Assembly: GCA_003258795.1 (NCBI GenBank)
Contig: QHMH01000005.1
Span: 1-64,000 of the forward strand
Direction of reading: 5' to 3'
Length of the DNA: 64,000 nt
From: Candidatus Melainabacteria bacterium
Lineage (GTDB): Bacteria > Cyanobacteriota > Vampirovibrionia > Gastranaerophilales > Gastranaerophilaceae
The notes below the pieces were generated by a model that was given only the letters and a program-made list of their open reading frames with translations, was not told where the DNA came from and searched no databases. Positions 34,227 through 43,128 of this stretch are shown here, one piece after another. The stretch's first letter is position 1. Each line of letters opens with the position of its first letter. Made by a program: the position numbers and the translations under genes.

Positions 34227-36608
34227 ATGTTTGAAAATCTTGAACAAATAAAACAAGCAATTGAGGTTGAAAGAAAATTTAAATATATAAATATTAGTGG
34301 CAAACACTGTACATTCTCTGAATTTATGAGAGAATGTCTTTTTGATTTCTACAAAAAATCTGGAAAAAATCCAAAATGGAAAATCTTGGCAGAAGCATTT
34401 GGTCTTTATAAAACTGATACAGCATTCCTAAGAAAAAAAACAATTGAAAGATTTATAAGGGTTGTAAATGCTGAGTTAAAGCCTAAAGGTGAAAATAATG
34501 ATAAAAAACATGAAAAAGTTAATATAGATGAAATTGACGTTAAGTACTTGAAAGGTGTTGGACCTAAAATTGGACAGGCTTTTAATAGACTCGGTATATA
34601 CACTGTGTCGGATTTATTATTTTATTTTCCTAAAAGACACATTGATTATTCGGATAAAACACTTATAAAAAAGTTGAAAATTGGAGAAAATGCCACTATT
34701 TTTGGAAATATTAAGAGTACCGGAGCTTTTATATCAAAAAAAGGTTTAAGTGTGCTAAAGGTCAAAATAGCAGATGAGAGCGGAAGTTTAGAGCTAAACT
34801 TTTTTTATGCAAAAGCAAATAGAGTGATGCTTGAAAGATATAAATCTCAATTTCCAGTTGGCGCAGGAATTATGGTGTCTGGATGCGGAAAATTTGATAA
34901 TTACAATCGAAAAATAACACTTGATAAACCGCAATATTCTATAGTTTCAACTGAAGGTTTTGACAATTTAAATTTGGGACGAATTGTCCCTGTCTACCCA
35001 TTAAGCGAAAATTTGAGTGTAAAAGTTTTAAGAAAAGCCGTATATAATGCGCTTATTCAGTACAAAGAAAATATTAAAACGGTTTTGCCTCTGTATATTA
35101 GAGAGAAATATAATCTCTTAGAAAAGAGAGATGCAATAGCTCAAATTCACTTTCCTGACACAATGGAACAACTTGAAAAAGCTCGTTTTACTCTTGTTTT
35201 TGAAGAATTTTTCCTTTTACAGTTAAGATTAGCAAAAGTTCGAGAATCGTCAAAAGAAAAGAATAACTCCATTGTATTAAAAATAAAAGAGGATGGTCTT
35301 GTAAATAAGTTTATCAAAAGTTTGCCTTTTGAATTAACAAAAGGTCAAAAAGATGCAATTGATGATATATTAACTGATTTATCTTCAGCTTCTGGGATGC
35401 ATAGATTGTTGCAAGGAGATGTTGGAAGTGGAAAAACAGTTGTTGCAACAGTTATGTTACTTGCGGCGATAGAAAACGGTTATCAGGGAGCAATGATGGC
35501 ACCTACCGAAATATTAGCACAGCAACATTACAACAAACTTGTCAAGTTACTTACTCCTTTGGGTATAAGTATTGGATTATTTTTGGGAAGTAATAAAAAA
35601 AGTGTTAGAGAAAAAATTCAAAGAGATTTGTTAAATGGTCAAACTAATTTGGCTATTGGAACACATGCTTTAATACAGGATGAAGTTAACTTTAATAATT
35701 TGGGTGCAATTGTAGTGGATGAGCAACATAGATTTGGAGTGAAACAAAGAAATAAATTGAAAAACAAGTCATTATATCCTCAAATGCTTACGATGACAGC
35801 AACTCCAATTCCAAGAACACTTGCTTTAACCGTTCATGGAGATATGGATTTAACTATAATAAATGAATTACCAAAAGGCAGAAAACCTGTAAAAACTTTA
35901 CTGGTTTCAGGGGCTGGTCGTGACGTATATAATCTTATAAAATCTGAAATTGACCTGGGTAGACAGGCTTATATTGTCTTTCCTTTAATTGATGAAAGTG
36001 AAACGTTAAGTGCAAAAGCAGCAACATCAGAGGCAGAAAGATTGCAAAGTGGGGTATTTTCAAGTTATAAGATTGGATTGTTGCATGGCAAACTGAAAAA
36101 TGAAGAAAAAGAAAAAGTAATGTCGGATTTCAAAAACAAAAAATATGACATACTTGTATCTACTACGGTTGTTGAGGTTGGTGTAGATGTTCCAAATGCA
36201 ACAGTTATGCTAATCGAAAATGCTGAAAGATTTGGACTGTCACAACTCCACCAGCTTCGAGGCAGGGTAGGAAGAAGTGATTTACAATCTTATTGCATCT
36301 TGTCATCAACAACAAAGAATGTTGAAACAAGAGAAAGACTAAATATAATGACACAAACAAATGATGGATTTGTAATTGCAGAGCAGGATTTGGCATTAAG
36401 AGGTCCTGGGGAATTTTTGGGTGTTAGGCAAAGTGGTTTGCCAGATCTTGTTATATCTGACATTGTTAAAGATGCAAAAATATTGGAGTTGGCAAGAAAA
36501 GAAGCTTTTGAGTGTGTAAAAGAAAATAGACTTGACACAGAGGAATTATTGAAAAGTATACCAAAATTTAAGAATACGATAAGTAGTGATATCCTAAAGT
36601 CTGGATAG
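34227..36608 (+). CDS. recG: ATP-dependent DNA helicase RecG
   Basis: 793 aa, longer than E. coli RecG (about 690) because of a basic N-terminal extension of about 105 residues. RecG remodels stalled forks and Holliday junctions. Wedge/OB region at about 115-260 (HhH-like GVGPKIGQAFNRLGI first), then Walker A GDVGSGKTV, DEQH in VVDEQHRFG, MTATPIPRTLAL, motif VI LHQLRGRVGRS and the C-terminal TRG-like region. Cyanobacterial RecG proteins also carry an N-terminal extension. Complete gene. Confidence 0.96.
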   Translation: MFENLEQIKQAIEVERKFKYINISGKHCTFSEFMRECLFDFYKKSGKNPKWKILAEAFGLYKTDTAFLRKKTIERFIRVVNAELKPKGENNDKKHEKVNIDEIDVKYLKGVGPKIGQAFNRLGIYTVSDLLFYFPKRHIDYSDKTLIKKLKIGENATIFGNIKSTGAFISKKGLSVLKVKIADESGSLELNFFYAKANRVMLERYKSQFPVGAGIMVSGCGKFDNYNRKITLDKPQYSIVSTEGFDNLNLGRIVPVYPLSENLSVKVLRKAVYNALIQYKENIKTVLPLYIREKYNLLEKRDAIAQIHFPDTMEQLEKARFTLVFEEFFLLQLRLAKVRESSKEKNNSIVLKIKEDGLVNKFIKSLPFELTKGQKDAIDDILTDLSSASGMHRLLQGDVGSGKTVVATVMLLAAIENGYQGAMMAPTEILAQQHYNKLVKLLTPLGISIGLFLGSNKKSVREKIQRDLLNGQTNLAIGTHALIQDEVNFNNLGAIVVDEQHRFGVKQRNKLKNKSLYPQMLTMTATPIPRTLALTVHGDMDLTIINELPKGRKPVKTLLVSGAGRDVYNLIKSEIDLGRQAYIVFPLIDESETLSAKAATSEAERLQSGVFSSYKIGLLHGKLKNEEKEKVMSDFKNKKYDILVSTTVVEVGVDVPNATVMLIENAERFGLSQLHQLRGRVGRSDLQSYCILSSTTKNVETRERLNIMTQTNDGFVIAEQDLALRGPGEFLGVRQSGLPDLVISDIVKDAKILELARKEAFECVKENRLDTEELLKSIPKFKNTISSDILKSG

Positions 36609-36762
36609 GGTTTGATTTTGATTATAAATAAAAGAATATATAAAAAAAGTACTTGCTTTTTTTTAATTTTTAAGATATGTTTATATTTGTTAAAGAAAAT
36701 TTAAAAAAATAAATATTCTGTAATAAACGGGTTAAAGAACATAACATAAAAGGATTTTTAAT

Positions 36763-37512
36763 ATGACAGAAGGTATGGATTTACAAAGTGAAGCAGAAAC
36801 TCGCCAAAAGATATTGGTAGCAGATGATGAAGCCAGTATCAGAAGAATTTTGGAAACAAGATTAAAAATGGCAGGCTATGATATAGTAGTAGCAGAAGAT
36901 GGAGAGCAAGCTGTAAGTCTGTTTACAAAAACAAATCCTGACTTGGTAGTGTTGGATGTAATGATGCCAAAAATGGATGGTTATGGTGTAACTCGAGAAA
37001 TAAGAAGAAATTCTGATGTTCCGATAATTATTTTGACAGCATTGGGAGATGTATCAGAAAGAATTACGGGATTGGAATTGGGTGCAGATGATTATGTAAT
37101 TAAACCATTCAGTCCAAAGGAATTAGAAGCAAGAGTAAAAGCAGTTTTGAGAAGAACAAACAACAGAGAAACTGCAGCACCAAGCGGAAAAGTAACAAAG
37201 AGTGTAATAACAACTGGAAACATTAAAATTGATACAGCAAGACGTCAAGTATTTAGAAAAAATGAAAGAATTAGATTGACAGGAATGGAATTCAGTTTGT
37301 TAGAATTGCTTGTAAATAATTCAGGACAAGCATATTCAAGAAACGAAATATTGCAACATGTATGGGCATATCCACCAGATCACAGAATTGACACAAGAGT
37401 AGTGGATGTTCACATATCAAGATTGCGTTCAAAATTAGAAACAGATCCAGCAAATCCAGAATTGATATTAACAGCACGTGGAATTGGATATATGTTTCAA
37501 AGAATAAATTAG
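36763..37512 (+). CDS. rpaB: RpaB-like OmpR-family response regulator
   Basis: 249 aa. The receiver segment (KILVADDEASIRRILETRLK, then VVLDVMMPKMDGYGVTREIR and GADDYVIKPFSPKELEARVK) is nearly the sequence of cyanobacterial RpaB. Phospho-acceptor Asp in VVLDVMMP; OmpR-type winged helix at the C-terminus (RLTGMEFSLLELLVNN, VDVHISRLRSKLE, TARGIGYMF). In cyanobacteria RpaB is essential and controls light-stress and clock output genes; its presence here is a strong lineage marker. No kinase is adjacent (orphan). A 153-nt upstream gap holds AAAGGAT as ribosome binding site. The symbol is by similarity. Confidence 0.88.
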   Translation: MTEGMDLQSEAETRQKILVADDEASIRRILETRLKMAGYDIVVAEDGEQAVSLFTKTNPDLVVLDVMMPKMDGYGVTREIRRNSDVPIIILTALGDVSERITGLELGADDYVIKPFSPKELEARVKAVLRRTNNRETAAPSGKVTKSVITTGNIKIDTARRQVFRKNERIRLTGMEFSLLELLVNNSGQAYSRNEILQHVWAYPPDHRIDTRVVDVHISRLRSKLETDPANPELILTARGIGYMFQRIN

Positions 37513-37521
37513 AAAATGTGT

Positions 37522-37598
37522 GGCGGGTGTCGTCAAGTGGTTAAGACCTCGGATTGTGGTTCCGATATGCATGGGTTCGAATCCCATCTCCCGCCCCA
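37522..37598 (+). tRNA. tRNA-His (anticodon GTG)
   Basis: Acceptor GCGGGTG/CTCCCGC with the extra G-1 opposite C73 typical of tRNA-His and one T-T mismatch; D stem GTC/GAC, anticodon stem TCGGA/TCCGA with loop TTGTGGT (anticodon GTG), T arm ATGGG/CCCAT with TTCGAAT. CCA is encoded. Confidence 0.93.
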
Positions 37599-37606
37599 TT
37601 AAAATA

Positions 37607-37634
37607 AAAAAAGACCCAAATGGGTCTTTTTTTT
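37607..37634 (+). terminator. Intrinsic terminator after tRNA-His
   Basis: AAAAGACCC pairs with GGGTCTTTT over a four-base AAAT loop, followed by a long T run. Confidence 0.92.
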
Positions 37635-37666
37635 GTGAAGTTTTGGATTATTTTGAGCATATTAAA

Positions 37667-37748
37667 AACGGTTCTTATTCTTTTGAGTAAGAACCGTTAG
37701 ACTTTCTCCAAGGCATCCGGTAGCTTGAGAAACTACCACCCTGTGTCT
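37667..37748 (-). ncRNA. Candidate structured RNA with pseudoknot and terminator
   Basis: No gene occupies this gap. On the minus strand the order is: AGAC (37748-37745), a hairpin GGTAG/CTACC (37737-37733 with 37723-37719) whose loop TTTCTC is exactly complementary to GAGAAA at 37708-37703, then GTCT (37702-37699) pairing with the opening AGAC, then an 11-bp hairpin (37698-37667) followed by TTTTT: an aptamer-like closed pseudoknot plus terminator. TATAAT at 37756-37751 could be its -10, although that spacing would start the RNA inside the first AGAC. No recognised riboswitch class matches, and no minus-strand gene lies downstream, so an independent small RNA or the 3' UTR of the kinase gene at 37920 are the options. 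Confidence 0.45.
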
Positions 37749-37919
37749 TTATTATAAATTATTTATTTTTCTTTTATTTATTTTTCTTTTTCAACTCCAC
37801 CTATATAATTTTCTATTTCAAAATATAACGGAAGCGTTTTAGTAGAGGTTAAAACAAGCTGTAAAGTTTTATTAAAAATCAATCAACGATAAATTTTACC
37901 AAATAGAGATAAGTCTATG

Positions 37920-39257
37920 TTATTCTAACTCAATTTGATTACTTATTGATTTTACATCGGGTTGTAATAATGGAATTTCAAAGCCAAATATACAGTTTCC
38001 ATTTTTAAAACTTTCTGCATATATTCGTCCACCGTGTTTTTCAATTATTCTTTTTGATAGATATAAACCTAAACCAGAGCCTGCATTTTTATATTTGCTA
38101 GTTGATTTAGTTTTGTATTTTTCAAACATTTCTTCTATATTATCTTCACTTATATAGTATGCATTATTTCTTATTTCAAACTTGAATTTATTATATTCCG
38201 TTTCAAGGTATATATTTATTTCTGTGTTTGATTTTCCGTGAGTTATTGCATTCGTTACCAAATTGATAAGAACTCTTTTTATCTGTAATCTATCAGCAGA
38301 AATATTTCCTTCGATAATATTTGACATTACTTTTATTGTTTGTTCTTTATCTTTTGCTAAATATTCTGTTTCGTTAATAACTTCTTGTACAAGTTCTTTT
38401 ATACAGAATTGGTTTAATGAGATTTTTTTATTTCCATTTTCATACAAATATGTATCTAATATTGTAAAAATCAATTCGTTCATATATTTACAAGAGTTTT
38501 TTATTTGCTTAATTATTTCATATTGGTTTTCATTTAAGTCACCAAAAGCGTTGCTTAAAAGCAAATCCAAAGCTTTTAATTGTGCAACCGTTGGTGTTTT
38601 TAAATCATGGGTAAGCGTTGCTACAAAATCATCTTTTATTTCCGCAAGTTTATGTTCTTTATCGATGTTTAAATATAATATTATGATATTTTCGATTTCA
38701 TTTTTTTTATTTAAAACAGGAAAATGCCCAACCCTGAACCATTTATAAGTTCCATCTAATGCTTTAATCCTTATTTCTTGTTTCGCAATTTTTTTAGTTT
38801 TAAAAACTTCCTTTCGCATTTTTAGATATTCTTCCGGCATTTCTAAAAAGATGTCTTCTGCTTTTTTCCCGATTACATCTTTTGGTTTTAGTCCTAATAT
38901 ATCTAATTGTCCAGCATTGGTTGTTAAGACTCTTCCTTCTACATCTTCTAAGAATATTGAAATATAAACGTTACTAAATATAGTTTCCATACATTTATAT
39001 TGGTATAGTAATTTATTTTCTAAGCATTCGACATGTCTTTTGTGAAAAAATGTAGCAATTAAGTATGCGCAAAATAGAGTTCCTGTAATTATCAGACCAT
39101 CTAATATTTTTATATTTACCTCTGGCATTATAACTTCTGTTGTTAATGCTACAAAGGCTATTATATATAAAGATAGACAAACAAAGATATTTAGTAAACC
39201 CATTCTTTCTTTTTTTCTTGCATAAATATATTTTTTAATATTGTTTTTTTGTGACAT
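37920..39257 (-). CDS. PAS-containing sensor histidine kinase
   Basis: 445 aa. Two membrane segments (about 20-68), a PAS domain (about 85-205), then HisKA with THDLKTP around residue 220 (phospho-acceptor His), N-box LINLVTNAITHG, and the G2 box GSGLGLYLS. The G1 aspartate position is not conserved (RNNAYYI). The periplasmic loop is short, so sensing is probably by the PAS domain. Last gene of a response regulator-kinase-kinase operon on the minus strand, 19 nt after the second kinase. Confidence 0.88.
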   Translation of the reverse strand: MSQKNNIKKYIYARKKERMGLLNIFVCLSLYIIAFVALTTEVIMPEVNIKILDGLIITGTLFCAYLIATFFHKRHVECLENKLLYQYKCMETIFSNVYISIFLEDVEGRVLTTNAGQLDILGLKPKDVIGKKAEDIFLEMPEEYLKMRKEVFKTKKIAKQEIRIKALDGTYKWFRVGHFPVLNKKNEIENIIILYLNIDKEHKLAEIKDDFVATLTHDLKTPTVAQLKALDLLLSNAFGDLNENQYEIIKQIKNSCKYMNELIFTILDTYLYENGNKKISLNQFCIKELVQEVINETEYLAKDKEQTIKVMSNIIEGNISADRLQIKRVLINLVTNAITHGKSNTEINIYLETEYNKFKFEIRNNAYYISEDNIEEMFEKYKTKSTSKYKNAGSGLGLYLSKRIIEKHGGRIYAESFKNGNCIFGFEIPLLQPDVKSISNQIELE

Positions 39258-39276
39258 TTTTACTGTGATTTATCCT

Positions 39277-40287
39277 TTAAACTTTTACAGATTGGTACAT
39301 TGGTAATTTTATTCCAATTATATTCTCATTGTTTTCTCTTTTTACATAAATACTTCCGCTATTTGCTCTTATAATTTGTTGAGTGAAATATAAATCAAGA
39401 CCTTCACCTACTTTATTATACTTTGCTGAATTGCTTATATATTTTTTAAGTAAGTTTTCAAGAAGTGATGAATTTATTTCTTTACCTTTTGATATTATTT
39501 TTACATCAATTAAGTCTTTTTCATTTTTAAGTGAAATATTTACATTGCCATTTGAATCAGCATAATTAAAAGTTAAAAATAACAGTTCTTTCAATGCATA
39601 AATTATTGTTTTTTCATCGCATTTAACATCACAAATATTTCCTTCTTTTTTGATATGCAGATATAGTTTTTTTGTTTGAAAATCATTATCCAAATGGTTT
39701 ATGACATCTTCGACTAATCTTACGATGTTACAAGGTTTTATGTTAATATCAAAATCATTATTTTCGAGCTTGCAAATATTTAGGAACGTGCAGAGCATTT
39801 TATAAACATATCTACAAGAATCAAGTGTTAATGATGTTAACTCTCGTTTTTCTTCTTGAGAGTTGTTGTCGTTTAACAAACTTTCTAAAGATCTTATTTG
39901 TGCTAATATTGGAGTTTTTAAATCGTGTGTGATTATTGCAGCATAATGTTGTCGCTGCAAAATTGATTCTGGTTTGTGTGAACAATCTTGTTTTATTGTA
40001 CAAAACCCTGCGATTTGTTTGTCTTTATTTAACATTAGATATTTACTTATTTCAGATGGAAAATTATTTTTGTCATTGGAAACAAAATCTTTTATTATTT
40101 TAGACTGTTCTAAACATTTGTAAGATAACAAAAATATAGCAATTGCTAATAGTGTTGTGTTAATGCAAAAAATATTATATCTAAAACATAAAATAGCTAC
40201 AGAAATAACGAATATTTCTAAAAGTGTTTTATATCTAAATATAAAAGTGTTTTTTAAATTTTTCCTAATTTCTTCATTACAAGTCAT
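39277..40287 (-). CDS. Sensor histidine kinase with degenerate ATP-binding domain
   Basis: 336 aa. Two membrane segments (about 18-60) and no PAS. HisKA has ITHDLKTP at about residue 120, as in the neighbouring kinase. The HATPase domain is decayed in key places: the N-box reads KELLFLTFNYAD without the usual Asn, no G1 DxGxG is visible, and G2 is GEGLDLYF rather than GxGLGL. It may be phosphorylated by, or form heterodimers with, the neighbouring kinase, or act as a phosphatase. Overlaps the response regulator gene by 11 nt. Confidence 0.82.
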   Translation of the reverse strand: MTCNEEIRKNLKNTFIFRYKTLLEIFVISVAILCFRYNIFCINTTLLAIAIFLLSYKCLEQSKIIKDFVSNDKNNFPSEISKYLMLNKDKQIAGFCTIKQDCSHKPESILQRQHYAAIITHDLKTPILAQIRSLESLLNDNNSQEEKRELTSLTLDSCRYVYKMLCTFLNICKLENNDFDINIKPCNIVRLVEDVINHLDNDFQTKKLYLHIKKEGNICDVKCDEKTIIYALKELLFLTFNYADSNGNVNISLKNEKDLIDVKIISKGKEINSSLLENLLKKYISNSAKYNKVGEGLDLYFTQQIIRANSGSIYVKRENNENIIGIKLPMYQSVKV

Positions 40288-40912
40288 ATCTCACCGCTTT
40301 TACTGCTGCCTGAACCCTATCGGTTACCATCAGTTTCTTCAGTATGCTGCAAACGTGTGATTTTACTGTATGCGGACTTATTACTGTTTTTTTAGCGATT
40401 TCGGTATTTGATAATCCTTTTACCATCAAATTTAGTATTTCTTTTTCTCTTTCTGTCAAATTAAAATCAATTTTGTTTACGGGTTTTAGATTGGAGAAAG
40501 TTTTTTGAACAATTTGAGCAATTTGAGGATCAACCCATATCGCACCGTTGCTAACCGTCAAAATAAGGTTTCTCAAATCTTCTGCACTGATATCCTTAAT
40601 TGCATATCCACATGCACCAGAAGATAAACCGGACAAAACTTCATTTTCTTTGTTGTGAGATGTAAGCATTATTACTTTTGTATTTGGATATTTACGGCTT
40701 ATAATTTTTGTTGCTTCAATTCCAGACAAGCAAGGTAAACCAATATCCATTAAGATGACGTCGACTTTTTCCTTTTCTAAAGCCTCCAAACATTCTTCCG
40801 CAGATTCAAAATCTCCCAAAACTTCAATGTCTTCATCTTCTGAAAGAAATTTCTTGTACGAAAGTCTAAATAATGAGTAATCTTCAACAATGTAGATTGA
40901 AATTTTTTTCAT
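40277..40912 (-). CDS. NarL/LuxR-type response regulator
   Basis: 211 aa. Receiver domain with the acidic IVEDYSLF start, phospho-acceptor Asp in DVILMDIGLP (about residue 55), TS at MLTSHN and switch Lys in AIKDIS. The C-terminal domain is a LuxR helix-turn-helix (LTEREKEILNLMVKGLSNTEIAKKT, in two parts here; SPHTVKSHVCSILKKL). First gene of the operon with the two kinases that presumably control it. The upstream region is AT-rich with several -10-like hexamers but no single clear promoter. Confidence 0.92.
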   Translation of the reverse strand: MKKISIYIVEDYSLFRLSYKKFLSEDEDIEVLGDFESAEECLEALEKEKVDVILMDIGLPCLSGIEATKIISRKYPNTKVIMLTSHNKENEVLSGLSSGACGYAIKDISAEDLRNLILTVSNGAIWVDPQIAQIVQKTFSNLKPVNKIDFNLTEREKEILNLMVKGLSNTEIAKKTVISPHTVKSHVCSILKKLMVTDRVQAAVKAVRYDL

Positions 40913-41031
40913 TCCTTCACCTTAATTTTGTAAAAATATTATATTTATAATACGTTCAATAGGATATTAGCCGATTGGGTTATTTCGTTTTTTTCTAAAA
41001 ATTTTTTAAAAATTTTAAGTTAGATAATAAG

Positions 41032-41060
41032 GCCCTTTCCCCTGATAAATAGGGCTTTTT
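41032..41060 (+). terminator. Orphan terminator-like hairpin
   Basis: GCCCT (41032-41036) pairs with AGGGC (41051-41055) and TTTTT follows on the + strand. No + strand gene ends here: it lies between divergent promoters of the response regulator and the XRE gene. The 298-nt gap 40913-41210 otherwise shows AT-rich DNA and two direct repeats (next feature). A short attenuated RNA is possible. Confidence 0.4.
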
Positions 41061-41097
41061 GTCCTGCTCCAACTGCATATAATCCGTTAATGTGTAT

Positions 41098-41137
41098 ATT
41101 ATACCTTAAATGTAAAAAAGTAAATACATAATACCTT
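41098..41137 (+). promoter_or_regulatory. Paired direct repeats upstream of the XRE gene (possible operator)
   Basis: ATTATACCTT at 41098-41107 and ATAATACCTT at 41128-41137 differ at one position and start exactly 30 bp apart, about three helical turns, 74 bp before the XRE start codon. This is a plausible autoregulatory operator. Confidence 0.35.
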
Positions 41138-41210
41138 TTTGGCATATAGGAAACATGTGTAGTTAAAAATATTAGAAAAATAAGTTATTTTGTTATCAAT
41201 GGGGGTGCAT

Positions 41211-41558
41211 ATGATATATGACGACAAAAAATTTATTGGAAGTATTATCAAAAAGGCAAGGAAGCGGGCTAAATTAACACAGGCTGATTTGGCGGAAAAG
41301 ATTGACATGTCTGAAAAGAATTTAGGAAACATTGAAAATGGAAAGCAATATCCACAAATAAACAATTTTTTCAGAATGGCAGAAATTTTGAATTTGACTC
41401 TTGAAGATTTTGGTGTTGATTCAAAGATGGATGAATATCAAAAGCTTATTAGAGATGTTATGATGAGAGAATTGATGTTAACAAATCCTGAAGATTTGGC
41501 TATTTATTGTGAGATAATTAGGTTGATAGTTTTCTTAACCGAGAGAAGAAGAAAATAA
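41211..41558 (+). CDS. XRE-family transcriptional regulator
   Basis: 115 aa from the ATG at 41211, set by the GGGGGTG site 5 nt upstream. A Cro/CI-type helix-turn-helix occupies residues about 10-65 (IKKARKRAKLTQADLAEKI, MSEKNLGNIENGKQYP); the C-terminal half is helical and lacks a known sensor domain. No toxin or phage gene is adjacent, so this looks like a chromosomal regulator, possibly of the divergent two-component operon. Convergent with cysE. Confidence 0.85.
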   Translation: MIYDDKKFIGSIIKKARKRAKLTQADLAEKIDMSEKNLGNIENGKQYPQINNFFRMAEILNLTLEDFGVDSKMDEYQKLIRDVMMRELMLTNPEDLAIYCEIIRLIVFLTERRRK

Positions 41559-41580
41559 AAGTTTATTTTTGAGTAACAAT

Positions 41581-42213
41581 TTATTTTTCATCTTTAAGTT
41601 CTTTAAGTTCATATTTTAGCCTGTTGAGTTCGCACCAAACTGGATCAGGAATTCTGTTATGCATTAAAATACCTTGTTCATCGTCGTATACTTTTTGAAT
41701 AACGACTCTACCTGGGACACCAACAACAGTTGCATGGTCTGGAACGTCGTCTATAACTACTGAACCTGCACCGATTTTAGCGTAATTGCCAATTGTTATA
41801 TTTCCCAAAATTTTTGCACCAGCACCAACGACAACGCCTCTTTTTAGTGTTGGATGTCGTTTTTCGTTTCTTGCACTTGTGCCGCCGAGAGTTACCCCTT
41901 GATATAATAAAACATCATCGCCTATTTCTGTTGTTTCCCCAATTACAACTCCCATACCGTGGTCAATAAAAAATCTTTTTCCGATTTTTGCGGCTGGATG
42001 TATTTCTATTCCTGTTAGAAATCTTGAAATATTTGAAATAATTCTTGGAATTATTGGAATTTTCATTGTCCAAAGTTTGTGAGAAATTCTGTGTAATAGA
42101 AGTGCATGAAACCCAGGGTAGCAAAGAAGAACTTCTAAAATATTTCTTGCGGCAGGGTCTTTTTTATAAATTATACCAATATCTTCTTTTATAGTTTTAA
42201 AAAAATTATTCAT
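41581..42213 (-). CDS. cysE: Serine O-acetyltransferase
   Basis: 210 aa from the ATG at 42213. CysE makes O-acetylserine from serine and acetyl-CoA. The left-handed beta-helix repeats (GIEIHPAAKIGKRFFIDHG, VVIGETTEIGDDVLLYQGVT, KILGNITIGNYAKIGAGSVV) with the catalytic His in HHG-type DHGMG and the EKRHPTL loop are diagnostic. It is the short form common in Gram-positive bacteria and cyanobacteria. Overlaps the cysK end by 8 nt, so cysteine synthesis is one operon. Confidence 0.95.
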   Translation of the reverse strand: MNNFFKTIKEDIGIIYKKDPAARNILEVLLCYPGFHALLLHRISHKLWTMKIPIIPRIISNISRFLTGIEIHPAAKIGKRFFIDHGMGVVIGETTEIGDDVLLYQGVTLGGTSARNEKRHPTLKRGVVVGAGAKILGNITIGNYAKIGAGSVVIDDVPDHATVVGVPGRVVIQKVYDDEQGILMHNRIPDPVWCELNRLKYELKELKDEK

Positions 42214-43117
42214 CGAATAGCTCCGTTGATAAATAGCGTTCTCCAAAGTCGCATATTATTGTTACTATAGTTTTGTTGGATAGACTCTTTGCAACATCAA
42301 GAGCAGCTTTAACATTTGCTCCAGAAGAGATTCCACACATTACCCCTTCCATTCTTGCAAGATTTCTTGCGGTCAATATTGCATCGTCACCTTTTACGGT
42401 GAGAATGTCATCGAGTGCATTTTTATCGTAAAGTTCAGGAACAAAATTTGCTCCAATCCCTTGAATTTTGTGTGAATTTGCAACTCCTTTTGTTAAAAGA
42501 GGACTTTCTGCTGGTTCAACACCATAAACTTTTACTTCGTTTTTCAAAGGTTTTAGTCCTTTTGAAATTCCTACCGCACTGCCTGATGTGCCTATTCCAG
42601 CGATTACTATATCAACTTTACCTTCACTATCTTCAAAAATTTCTTTTGCTGTTGTTTCAATGTGAGCTTTTATATTTGCTGGATTAGAAAATTGTGAGGG
42701 AATGAATGAGTTTGACACCATGTTGGCAAGTCTATTAGCTTCTTCTACAGCACCTTGCATGCCTTTTTCTTTTGGAGTTAAAACAAGTTTTGCGCCATAA
42801 CCTGATATCATTTTTCTTCTTTCAATCGACATACTTTCAGGCATTACGATAGTTAATTTTAACCCTAAAACAGCACAGCACATTGCAAGTCCTATTCCCG
42901 TGTTTCCGCTTGTAGGCTCTACAATTAGCGTTTCGCTGTTTATTTTACCTGTGGACAGAGCATCTTTTATCATATATAAAGATGCTCTATCTTTTATTGA
43001 TGATGATGGGTTAAAAAACTCAGTTTTAAGCAAAATGTCGCATGATGTATCATTCATTCGGTTAAGCTTTATTAGTGGAGTTTTTCCGATTGTTTCAAGT
43101 ATGTTTTTATATATCAT
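42206..43117 (-). CDS. cysK: Cysteine synthase A
   Basis: 303 aa. CysK condenses O-acetylserine and sulfide to cysteine. PLP lysine in SSIKDRASLYMI, substrate loop PTSGNTGIGLAM, PLP-phosphate loop GIGTSGSAVG and the end GERYLSTELF are all present. Upstream of cysE in the same operon, 11 nt after tyrS. Confidence 0.96.
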   Translation of the reverse strand: MIYKNILETIGKTPLIKLNRMNDTSCDILLKTEFFNPSSSIKDRASLYMIKDALSTGKINSETLIVEPTSGNTGIGLAMCCAVLGLKLTIVMPESMSIERRKMISGYGAKLVLTPKEKGMQGAVEEANRLANMVSNSFIPSQFSNPANIKAHIETTAKEIFEDSEGKVDIVIAGIGTSGSAVGISKGLKPLKNEVKVYGVEPAESPLLTKGVANSHKIQGIGANFVPELYDKNALDDILTVKGDDAILTARNLARMEGVMCGISSGANVKAALDVAKSLSNKTIVTIICDFGERYLSTELFDE

Positions 43118-43128
43118 TTTTTTCTCGT

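Noticed and set aside
38263..38748. 161-codon + strand frame antisense to the PAS kinase
   Set aside because: Antisense shadow of a well-supported kinase gene; Phe/Ser/Ile/Cys-rich composition, no ribosome binding site.
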